Translations under genes and position numbers: made by a program
The notes under the pieces: generated by a model
The model's database searches: none
Seen by the model: the letters and a program-made list of their open reading frames with translations, nothing else
What the model was told of the DNA's origin: nothing
Part shown: positions 56,801 to 64,000 of the stretch, in pieces
Layout of the letters: the number at the start of each line of letters is the position of its first letter
Position numbering within the stretch: position 1 is the first letter of the stretch
Assembly (NCBI RefSeq): GCF_900636365.1
Contig: NZ_LR134266.1
Location: 1,253,501-1,317,500 of the forward strand
Origin: Streptococcus viridans
Lineage (GTDB): Bacteria; Bacillota; Bacilli; Lactobacillales; Streptococcaceae
DNA: 64,000 bases
Direction of reading: 5' to 3'

Positions 56801-59260
56801 TTAACTCCTAAATTGTTCAACAACTTCTTTTACTTCTCCTGTCTTAGCAATGACAAGAGGAGCTATTTTCTCTAAACTAGCTTGAATCTGCGAACCATAT
56901 TGACGATTTAATAAGCGTTGATCTAATAAAATGACCAGAGATTCTTGCTCGCTCGAACGACTCGAGCGTCCAAGAGCCTGCTTCAAGCGTAAGATAGCTA
57001 GTGGCAAACTATAATCATAGAAAGGATTTTTCCCTTCTAGACGCAAGGTTTCGTGCAGTTTTTGCACGAAGAAATCACTTGGATTATCAAAAGGAATGCG
57101 AGGGATGACTTGAATGATTTTTGCTTGCTGGGCAAAATCGACCCCTTCCCAAAAACTACCGGATCCTAAAAGGACGGAAGCTTCCCCTCTATCAAATCGG
57201 CGTTTAATAGTTGCTGCTTCACCATTCTTATACTGAGCCAGATGACCCACTGTCATCAGCTGAGAAGTTGCTAAAAGCAAGTCCTTGGAAGTGAACAAGG
57301 CAAAGAGAGGCAAGCCAGTAGCTGCTAGATCATCCAAATAACTTGCTAAAGAGCTAGCTAATTCCTCTTGCGTCAAATTGGTCAAATCAGGAAATTCTCG
57401 ATCGATGAAGATGGTTTGCCCTTGATGATAGGACAGTTCTTTCCCAATGAATTGGTAATTCTCAATTCCTAAAATCGAGGCTAGATTGACCTTTTTACTA
57501 ATGGATAAGGTAGCTGAGACCAAGAGAAGTCTGGTAGTTGTTGGAATAAAGTCTTGAAGGGAAACCAAGCCCTCTCTTCCAGACTGCAAGCGAATTATCG
57601 GATGCTGATTCTCTTGTGTACGATCAATCCAAAAAATTTGAAAACGAGGATCAAAGACCGTTTTTAATGCAGCCAAGACTGGACTATCTAGTTCAGATAA
57701 ATCCTGGCGAATTTTTTTCACCTGTTCCGGTGTTAGTTCGACCTTTCTGCTACCCGATTCAAGATGTTTGAGTAGAGCATTCAATTCAAATTGGAGACTC
57801 TCAAGGATCCGTCGTTTCAGCAAGGATTTTTCTATTTCTATCTCCCGTTGCAGATCTAGCATGAAATCTGATAATGATAAGGAAGCCCTTGAAAACTGCT
57901 CCAATGAAAAATAAAGTTTTTGTGCTTCATCCACCACTAGAGTCCGATATTCTACTAGAGAAGGATCATCCTCTAATCGAGTCAATAAATAGGCATGATT
58001 GGTGAGCAAGACTCGACTCATTTTGGCTTTTTCTTGACCGAGACGCCAAAAATCTTCTGTGTAAAATAAAGATTTTTTTGATAGCTTCCCATCATGACGG
58101 ATTCGTTGAACAAAATTCCCGTAACGATGGAGCTGTCCCACTTCGTTTAGATCACCCGTCCTTGTTTGGGTCAACCAGACTAGCAATTGCATTTTGAACC
58201 GATTCCATAGACGATTTTCCTCTGGTTCATGCAAGATTCGAAAGAACTCATCCAGTTTTAGATAATTTTGAGGACTCTTTAGGCTATGAAAAGAAGTCTG
58301 AAAAACGTCCTCAATCGTCTTAGCTTCCTGTTGCATGATTTGGTCTTGTAAGACCTTGGTTGGAACACTGACAACAATCTGGTCCTTTGTATGCGCTAGT
58401 AAGGGAAGGAGGTAGCCATAGGTTTTTCCAATCCCAGTAGGTCCCTCGACAAAGGTTGCTACTTCTCTCGAAGACTGAAGACTTTCTTCAATTGACTGGG
58501 CAAACTCTTGCTGCAAGGGACGGGGGTCCATGCCCATTAACTGGATATTAATAGCAAACTGATCAGAAAAATTCTTGGCATCTCTTTTGATCAGAGGCTT
58601 ACGAAGAAAAATCCCATGGTGAGATGTTAAGTCCTCTTTATGAAAAGCTCCCGCATCCTCGAACGCATCTTCTATCAAGAGTCTCGACTCGTAAATCAGA
58701 TTATCAGAAAATGACAGCAAGGTTTCAACCAATTCTCTTGGTAAGGAAGCAATCGTTTCACGAAGCTTAAGAAATAGCTGGGCGGTTGCTTGCGCATCTG
58801 AGATAGCTGAGTGGGCATGGTCTAGAGGAATCGCCAATTCTTCACACAGGCTACTTAAATTGTATCTTTCTAGGGTTGGGAAAAAGACTTGGGCCAATTC
58901 AACCGTGTCGATCCGGGGTGTTATGAGCTCAAATCCTTCCCAAAACAAAGATTCTGCCAAGAGATTAGCATCAAATTTGACATTATGAGCCACAAAGACA
59001 GCATCTTCTATCAGTTCGTATACTTCCCTGGCTACCTGAGAAAAATCCGGTGCCTTCTTTAGTTGCCGATTGGTAATTCCAGTCAGTTGGCGAATATGTT
59101 CATCTAGTTCCTCATGCGGGTTGACGTCTGTCTCATAGCTCTCTACAATCTGCCCATCTTGAATGATGACAATCCCGATTTGAATAATTTTTGCATTGCT
59201 GCTTGCACTGGTCGCTTCCAGGTCCACGACAGCATATTTTCTTTTAACATTCGTCGTCAT
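56801..59260 (-). CDS. dinG: Bifunctional DinG-type helicase with DnaQ-like exonuclease domain
   Basis: 819 residues. The N-terminal DEDDh exonuclease (about 8-170) shows VVDLEATSAS (motif I), FVAHNVKFDANLL (motif II) and DHAHSAISDAQATAQLF (motif III). The helicase shows EGPTGIGKTYGYLLP (Walker A), VVDEAQKL (DEAH-like), LLGSGSFWEGVDFA and QALGRSSRSSEQ (motif VI). Firmicute DinG lacks the iron-sulfur cluster of the E. coli protein and may act mostly as a nuclease. TATAAT lies 10 bp before the ATG with no clear ribosome binding site. Confidence 0.94.
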   Translation of the reverse strand: MTTNVKRKYAVVDLEATSASSNAKIIQIGIVIIQDGQIVESYETDVNPHEELDEHIRQLTGITNRQLKKAPDFSQVAREVYELIEDAVFVAHNVKFDANLLAESLFWEGFELITPRIDTVELAQVFFPTLERYNLSSLCEELAIPLDHAHSAISDAQATAQLFLKLRETIASLPRELVETLLSFSDNLIYESRLLIEDAFEDAGAFHKEDLTSHHGIFLRKPLIKRDAKNFSDQFAINIQLMGMDPRPLQQEFAQSIEESLQSSREVATFVEGPTGIGKTYGYLLPLLAHTKDQIVVSVPTKVLQDQIMQQEAKTIEDVFQTSFHSLKSPQNYLKLDEFFRILHEPEENRLWNRFKMQLLVWLTQTRTGDLNEVGQLHRYGNFVQRIRHDGKLSKKSLFYTEDFWRLGQEKAKMSRVLLTNHAYLLTRLEDDPSLVEYRTLVVDEAQKLYFSLEQFSRASLSLSDFMLDLQREIEIEKSLLKRRILESLQFELNALLKHLESGSRKVELTPEQVKKIRQDLSELDSPVLAALKTVFDPRFQIFWIDRTQENQHPIIRLQSGREGLVSLQDFIPTTTRLLLVSATLSISKKVNLASILGIENYQFIGKELSYHQGQTIFIDREFPDLTNLTQEELASSLASYLDDLAATGLPLFALFTSKDLLLATSQLMTVGHLAQYKNGEAATIKRRFDRGEASVLLGSGSFWEGVDFAQQAKIIQVIPRIPFDNPSDFFVQKLHETLRLEGKNPFYDYSLPLAILRLKQALGRSSRSSEQESLVILLDQRLLNRQYGSQIQASLEKIAPLVIAKTGEVKEVVEQFRS

Positions 59261-59270
59261 AGCACTTAAA

Positions 59271-59279
59271 ATTATATCA
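59271..59279 (-). promoter_or_regulatory. Extended -10 promoter of dinG, almost leaderless
   Basis: The minus strand reads TGATATAAT, ending ten bases before the ATG. The untranslated leader would be about four bases. Confidence 0.55.
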
Positions 59280-59419
59280 TTTTCCGACTCGCTTTGCTTG
59301 GTATTTTAATGAGATTGAAGGAGCTAAATTCAACCAAGCGATTATTCTTCGGTCTCCAGAGGCGTTTTAGTCAGCTATTTTACCATATTTTTGATAGACT
59401 AATAGAGAAAGGAGCTCTT

Positions 59420-60061
59420 ATGAAAATCCACCGCATTGTCAACCCCATCGCTTATGAAAACACCTACCTACTTGAAAATGAAAATGATCTTCTCGTTGTT
59501 GATCCTGGTAGTGCCTGGGAAAGTATTCGAAACCGCATTGATCAGCTCGCAAAACCAATTGTTGCTATTCTCCTCACCCATACCCACTACGACCATATCA
59601 TGAGTTTAGAGAAGGTGCGGGAAACTTATGGCCATCCACCTGTTTATGTAGATGCTCATGAAGCGACCTGGCTCCAAAGTCCTGTGGACAATCTTTCCGG
59701 ACTAGACCGCCATTCTGATTTAATGGATGTGGTCTGCCAGCCAGCCGAAGAGCATTTTAACTACCAAACAGATTATCATTTGAAAAACTTCCATTTTTAT
59801 GTCCTTCATACACCAGGACATTCCATTGGAGGGGTCTCCTTTGTCTTTCCTGATGACCACCTCGTCTTGACAGGTGATGCCCTTTTCCGAGAAACCATTG
59901 GAAGGACTGATTTGCCTACAGGAAGTGGCCCTCAACTTCTTGAAAGTATTGAGACACAATTGCTCACTCTTCCATCCTCCTATACAGTTTACCCAGGACA
60001 TGGGAATGACACCACCATCGGTCATGAAAAAATGTTTAATCCCTTTTTTCGGAATCGTTAA
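59420..60061 (+). CDS. Metallo-beta-lactamase-fold hydrolase (glyoxalase II-like)
   Basis: 213 residues from the ATG at 59420 with AAAGGAG upstream; the open frame extends further but has no start signal. Metal motifs: LLTHTHYDHI (HxHxDH), HTPGHSIGGVSFVF, GDALFRETIGRTD (bridging Asp) and VYPGHGNDTTIGHEK. It resembles YcbL/GloB-type hydrolases acting on thioesters such as lactoylglutathione analogues. It is a single gene whose terminator is supplied by the repeat at 60063-60246. Confidence 0.92.
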   Translation: MKIHRIVNPIAYENTYLLENENDLLVVDPGSAWESIRNRIDQLAKPIVAILLTHTHYDHIMSLEKVRETYGHPPVYVDAHEATWLQSPVDNLSGLDRHSDLMDVVCQPAEEHFNYQTDYHLKNFHFYVLHTPGHSIGGVSFVFPDDHLVLTGDALFRETIGRTDLPTGSGPQLLESIETQLLTLPSSYTVYPGHGNDTTIGHEKMFNPFFRNR

Positions 60062-60062
60062 A

Positions 60063-60246
60063 AAAGAGAGTGGGACAGAAATCGGTAATTCGTTAGAATT
60101 CGATTTCGTCGTCCCACCTCCGCACAGTTGAGTAGGACTGTAAAAGCTTATGAAAGCAGCGTAGTAGAGCCCACTCAACCACTGCGTCTTACTCGACAAT
60201 CCAAAGACAATTAAGAGGCTAGGATTTTTGTCCCAGCCTCTTTTTT
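60063..60246 (-). repeat. Dispersed intergenic repeat of about 180 bp, copy 2
   Basis: It is the reverse complement of copy 1 (18465-18647) with scattered mismatches. On the plus strand GAGGCTAGGA...GTCCCAGCCTC followed by T8 (to 60248) ends the hydrolase transcript. On the minus strand GTGGGAC...GTCCCAC followed by a T run ends the ftsX transcript. It thus serves as a double terminator between convergent genes. Confidence 0.85.
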
Positions 60247-60254
60247 TTATATTC

Positions 60255-61181
60255 TTAAATCTTCAAGAAACGTCTCATTGAAATAGATGAGCCAATCGCT
60301 CCAATTAAAATACCGAGACCAAACAAACCACCGACCATAATTGGAACAAGAAGGTTTGGACTGTATAAGAACAATTTCTGATCTTGTAGGGTATTGTACA
60401 TAGACTTGTAGACAATATTATAGACATAATAAAGCAAGAGGGCTGGCGGGATTGCACCAATCAAGCCAATCCAGGCACCTTCCAGAAGGAATGGCGCACG
60501 AATATAGCCACTCTTAGCACCTACCAGACGCATAATCTTGATTTCTCGACTTCGTGAAATAATGGTAATCCGAATCGTATTAGAAATCAAGAAGACCGCG
60601 ATAAAGATTAGTAAAGCGGCACCAATCAAGCCCCAAATACGGATGAAGTTCCCGAGAGCAAAGAGACGTTGAGTATCAACTCCCCCATCTTTTACTTCAG
60701 ACACCCCTTCGATTTTCTTAGCGGCCTTGGAAACTTCTTTTACATACTTAGGAGCCGTCGTCTCTACAAAATAAGCATCATAGAGAGGATTAGCATCCCC
60801 GTCAAAAATTTTCCAGTTGTTACCGGCAGTCTTGATCAAGTTTTCATACTGTTCTTCCTTGCTGGAGAACTCAACTTTATCAACATTCTTCATGGCTGTC
60901 AATGCATTATAGACTTTCTTATAATCCTCATTATCAACCATCTGGCCTTCTTTTTCGATCTGCTGGCTTTGATCTTGGATATCCTTACGCATATAGACAA
61001 CAATCCGTACACTATTTTGAATATCATCTGATAGCTTGATCGTATTCGCAATGACTGAGGCAAAAATCGCTACAAGTCCAAGTGTAATCGTCACCGAACT
61101 AACCGCAGCAATGGTCATCCAGCCATTCCGTTTTAAACTTTTAAATGATTCAATGAGATGGCGGAAAAATCTTCTAATCAT
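60255..61181 (-). CDS. ftsX: Cell division ABC permease FtsX
   Basis: 308 residues from the ATG at 61181, which overlaps the ftsE stop by 8 bp. Cytoplasmic start MIRRFFRHLIESFKSLKRNGW, one membrane helix, an extracellular domain of about 130 residues (SVRIVVYMRKDIQDQ through EVKDGG) and three C-terminal helices. With FtsE it activates the peptidoglycan hydrolase PcsB at the septum in streptococci and is usually essential. Confidence 0.95.
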   Translation of the reverse strand: MIRRFFRHLIESFKSLKRNGWMTIAAVSSVTITLGLVAIFASVIANTIKLSDDIQNSVRIVVYMRKDIQDQSQQIEKEGQMVDNEDYKKVYNALTAMKNVDKVEFSSKEEQYENLIKTAGNNWKIFDGDANPLYDAYFVETTAPKYVKEVSKAAKKIEGVSEVKDGGVDTQRLFALGNFIRIWGLIGAALLIFIAVFLISNTIRITIISRSREIKIMRLVGAKSGYIRAPFLLEGAWIGLIGAIPPALLLYYVYNIVYKSMYNTLQDQKLFLYSPNLLVPIMVGGLFGLGILIGAIGSSISMRRFLKI

Positions 61182-61866
61182 CGTATCCGTACTCTCCTTC
61201 CGCTTCATCCCGTACAACACGGCCATTTTCAATGGCGATAACACGGTGACGAAGTGTATTTACAATTTGGCTATTATGAGTCGCCATCAAAACAGTGGTT
61301 CCTTGCAAATTAATTCGCTCTAAGAGGTTCATAATTTCCCAAGAGTTATCTGGGTCCAAGTTCCCTGTTGGTTCGTCCGCAATCAATACTTTAGGATTGT
61401 TGACGATGGCACGCGCGATAGCGATCCGTTGTTGCTCACCACCTGAAAGCTCATTTGGGAATGAACGAACCTTGTGTTTCAAACCAACAAGATCCAAAAC
61501 TTCCATAACGCGTTTTTTAATGTTTCTACGACGCTCTCCAATTACTTCCATTGCGTAGGCAATATTTTCATAAACAGTCTTTTTAGGAAGCAATTTGTAG
61601 TCTTGGAAGACTACCCCAACGTTCCGACGCAACTTCGGAATATCGCGTTTTTTGATTTTATCTAAATCAAAACCAGCAACTTTCAAGGTTCCTTTATCAT
61701 GCTTCACCTCACGGTAAAGTAAGCGAATAAAGGTTGATTTACCTGCACCAGAAGGTCCTACAATATAGGCAAATTCTCCTGGTTCAATATGAACGGTCAC
61801 TCCTCGAAGAGCTGTCGTTCCGTTGTCATACTTTTTGACAACATCTTTCATTTCAATCATTGACAT
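61174..61866 (-). CDS. ftsE: Cell division ABC ATPase FtsE
   Basis: 230 residues from MSMIEMKDVVKKYDNG. Motifs: GPSGAGKSTFIRLLYRE (Walker A), FQDYKLLPKKTV (Q-loop), [14 protein letters not shown] (signature), VLIADEPTGNLDPDN (Walker B) and MATHN (H-loop). It drives FtsX. A weak AAGGA precedes the start. It follows prfB on the same strand, as in other streptococci. Confidence 0.96.
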   Translation of the reverse strand: MSMIEMKDVVKKYDNGTTALRGVTVHIEPGEFAYIVGPSGAGKSTFIRLLYREVKHDKGTLKVAGFDLDKIKKRDIPKLRRNVGVVFQDYKLLPKKTVYENIAYAMEVIGERRRNIKKRVMEVLDLVGLKHKVRSFPNELSGGEQQRIAIARAIVNNPKVLIADEPTGNLDPDNSWEIMNLLERINLQGTTVLMATHNSQIVNTLRHRVIAIENGRVVRDEAEGEYGYDD

Positions 61867-61908
61867 GTATTGAAAATTCCTTTCCACATTTTATATAGAA
61901 GGAGGACT

Positions 61909-63004
61909 TTAATTGAGACGCCATTTCAAATAGGCATCAATAAAGCCATCAATATCTCCGTCCATTACTTTATCAACTTGGGCTACTTCATAGCTTGTAC
62001 GGTGGTCTTTCACCATGGTGTATGGAGTAAAGACATAGGAGCGAATCTGACTTCCCCAGGTGATTTCTTTTTTATCACCCTTTAAGGAATCCACTTCAGC
62101 TGCCTTCTTTTCTTGCTCCAATTGATAAAGTTTTGCCTGCAACATTTTCATTGCACGGTCACGGTTTCCGTACTGAGTCCGGTCAACTGTCGAAGCAACC
62201 ACAATCCCTGTCGGGATATGAGTCAAACGAACACCTGTTGAAACCTTGTTGACATTCTGTCCACCAGCTCCACCCGAACGGAAGGTATCCATCTTGATAT
62301 CGTCATCTCGGACTTCTACTTCAATTGTATCATCCAATTCTGGCATGACTTCAACTGACGTGAATGAAGTATGGCGACGTTTAGCTGAGTCGAATGGCGA
62401 GATTCGTACCAAACGGTGAACGCCCATTTCTGATTTCAACAACCCATAGGCATGCGGTCCTTCGAAAGACAGCGTAACAGATTTAATCCCAGCCTCGTCT
62501 CCCGCCTGGTAGTCCAAGACTTCCACCTTGAAACCATGAGCATTTCCGAAGCGGGTATACATCCGAAGAAGCATATCTCCCCAGTCCTGAGCCTCAGTAC
62601 CTCCAGATCCCGGATGGATTTCCAAGATTGCATTATTATTATCATAGGGTTCTGACAAGAGAAGCGTCATTTCATAACTGGTCATCATCTTATCCAACTC
62701 TATCAACTTCTCTTCTAGCTCTTCGTGAACGGATTCATCTTCTGAGAGAAACTCAAGAAGGATTTCGGATTCATCAAACAAGTCTGTCATTTGATGGAAA
62801 TTCTCATAGGTTTGTTTCAACTCATTTAATTCCTGGGACGTTTTTTGCGCTGCAATATTATCATCCCAAAAATCAGGTTCTGTCATTTTGTTTTCCAAAA
62901 TGGCAATTTCTTCTTCCAGACCCTCTAAGTCAAAGAGACCCCCTGAAAGAAGCTAATTTTTCACGATTCGCGTCAATTTTCTGACGGATTTCTGAAATAT
63001 CCAT
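61909..63004 (-). CDS. prfB: Peptide chain release factor 2 with programmed +1 frameshift
   Basis: The gene is read in two frames. Frame 0 runs from the ATG at 63004 for 24 codons to the TGA at 62932-62930. Then CTTTGAC, with AGGGGG as internal Shine-Dalgarno just upstream, shifts translation by one base into the long frame. The total is 364 residues, the normal RF2 length. The long frame shows the GGQ loop ([19 protein letters not shown]), the [16 protein letters not shown] domain and SPF in [12 protein letters not shown] as RF2 stop-recognition motif. It releases proteins at UGA and UAA, and the frameshift lets RF2 limit its own synthesis. Confidence 0.96.
62929..62946 (-). promoter_or_regulatory. 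prfB programmed +1 frameshift site
   Basis: On the minus strand AGGGGG, three bases, then CTTTGAC: an internal Shine-Dalgarno spaced as in other bacteria before the slippery CTT and in-frame TGA. Confidence 0.95.
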
Positions 63005-63186
63005 AAGTACCTCTTTCTAAGTATCAGTCTATTATACCACAAACCCCATCATTTGCACATAGTAAGAGATAGTAGGAATCATTTGACCACAAAAAATCGC
63101 ATAAAACCAAGCTGTTGTCACCTCCTTTGTTACATAATTGTTAGATTTGTTACATGTTAGTTAACTTTCTTTTTCTTATCAACTTA

Positions 63187-63195
63187 TGATACACT
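63187..63195 (+). promoter_or_regulatory. Extended -10 promoter of the phosphoesterase gene, probably leaderless
   Basis: TGATACACT ends six bases before the ATG at 63202, the same geometry as upstream of the YueI-like gene. No ribosome binding site is present. Confidence 0.5.
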
Positions 63196-63201
63196 AGTGA
63201 T

Positions 63202-64000
63202 ATGACACGTATTGGTTTTATGAGTGACCTGCACCTGGATTCCAATCAGTTTGGCGAGACCGAACGCATGCAACTCCATCAGGTCCTAAAAGAAGAACAA
63301 ATTGATCACCTTCATCTAGCTGGCGACATTTCCAATGACTTTAAGCAGATAAGTCTCCCCTTTATTCAGGAACTCCAAAGACAGATTCCTGTCTCCTTTA
63401 ACCTGGGTAATCACGATATGCTATCTCTTTCAGAAGCAGAAATCAAACAGTACGATTTTCAAGTCCAAACCTTTGGGGATAGCCATTTAGTCAGTCTTGC
63501 TGGTTGGTACGATTATAGCTTTGTCCCTGAAAAGAGCAAGGAGGCCCACCTGCGTACCAAAAATACTTTCTGGTTTGATCGAAGATTGGAACGTCCTTTC
63601 GATGATCCAACCATCACGCAAGAAGTCCTCTCCCAATTGGATCAGGTCCTCGCTTCTTTAGATGGTAGAATCATCGTCGCTCTTCACTTTGTTCCCCACA
63701 AGGACTTTCTCGTTAGCCACCCCTACTTTCAGAAATTCAATGCCTTCTTAGGCAGTCAAGTTTTTCACGATCTCTTTTTGAAGCATAAGGTATCGGACGT
63801 GGTTTTTGGCCACTTGCACCATCGCCATCCTTCTAGAGTCATCGATGGCATCCACTATCACATGCGGCCTCTTGGCTATATTCGAGAATGGCAACTGACG
63901 GAAGACTTTTTCAAGGACTTTCCTCAATACAAGATTCCTCAAATGTATCGTCTTCATAAACGCTACAATGCTGTGAAAGACTTAGCTGAATTTCATCAAT
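63202..64000 (+). CDS. Metallophosphoesterase (partial, runs off the right edge)
   Basis: At least 266 residues, still open at the window end. Calcineurin-type motifs: IGFMSDLHLDSNQF (motif I, DxH), HLHLAGDIS (GDxS), VSFNLGNHDML (GNHD), VALHFVP and VVFGHLHHRHP (GHxH), all metal ligands present. It is probably a cytosolic phosphodiesterase or phosphatase of the YpbG type; the substrate is unknown. It diverges from prfB. The lack of a ribosome binding site and the -10 box next to the ATG suggest a leaderless message. Confidence 0.88.
   Translation, partial: MTRIGFMSDLHLDSNQFGETERMQLHQVLKEEQIDHLHLAGDISNDFKQISLPFIQELQRQIPVSFNLGNHDMLSLSEAEIKQYDFQVQTFGDSHLVSLAGWYDYSFVPEKSKEAHLRTKNTFWFDRRLERPFDDPTITQEVLSQLDQVLASLDGRIIVALHFVPHKDFLVSHPYFQKFNAFLGSQVFHDLFLKHKVSDVVFGHLHHRHPSRVIDGIHYHMRPLGYIREWQLTEDFFKDFPQYKIPQMYRLHKRYNAVKDLAEFHQ

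Noticed and set aside
59720..60199. Minus-strand frame of 159 codons sharing its N-terminus with a frame at 18452-18676
   Set aside because: The shared part is the 180-bp intergenic repeat read by chance; the remainder is antisense to the hydrolase gene.
62929..62935. prfB as a broken gene because of an in-frame TGA
   Set aside because: CTTTGAC with an upstream AGGGGG is the canonical programmed frameshift site, so the gene is intact.

Overview
The window looks like the chromosome of an oral Streptococcus of the mitis/sanguinis type. Evidence for this is a PavA/RqcH-family fibronectin-binding protein, the neighbourhood ezrA-gyrB-HAD-DJ-1-rodA, the set prfB-ftsE-ftsX, an acetolactate decarboxylase, a streptococcal-style LXG toxin locus, and many extended -10 promoters (TGnTATAAT). 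The species cannot be fixed from this text alone. Almost all genes are on the minus strand, so operons below are described right to left.

Positions 1-9.6 kb form a defence-like, AT-rich accessory region. A complete type I restriction-modification operon (hsdR, hsdM, hsdS) continues into two extra genes: a protein resembling nucleoid-associated NdpA/YejK and a membrane-anchored partner of unknown family. A non-specific DNA/RNA endonuclease gene broken by a one-base frameshift lies at the left edge. Positions 9.8-11.1 kb carry five tiny co-oriented genes that look like orphan immunity genes. From 11.4 to 22.1 kb come a putative pyrimidine-dimer glycosylase with a DUF1722 protein, a heterodimeric multidrug-type ABC exporter behind a structured leader, a membrane glycerophosphodiester phosphodiesterase, a TetR-controlled ABC/FtsX-type transporter and an aldo/keto reductase.

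Positions 22.2-29.4 kb hold a type VII secretion effector locus: two small helical partner proteins, an LXG toxin with an unassigned C-terminal domain, then eight tandem paralogous genes that are probably immunity genes. The eight sort into four N-terminal pairs whose C-termini have been shuffled, and one copy has a premature stop. I consider this array and the hsd-linked two-gene module the two most interesting parts of the window.

Positions 29.6-64 kb are mostly core genome: a NatAB-like ABC transporter with small regulators, pheS-GNAT-pheT under a Phe T-box, trpX under a Trp T-box, pavA, acetolactate decarboxylase, TPR and AI-2E-family proteins, a sugar lactonase, enolase, a YueI-like protein, glycerate kinase, ezrA, gyrB, a HAD hydrolase, a DJ-1 protein, rodA, a YeiH exporter, dinG, a metallo-beta-lactamase-fold hydrolase, ftsX, ftsE, prfB with its programmed frameshift, and a metallophosphoesterase running off the right edge. 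Several intergenic gaps carry a dispersed hairpin-rich repeat of about 180 bp that also supplies terminators. No rRNA, tRNA, CRISPR array or intact insertion sequence was recognised.
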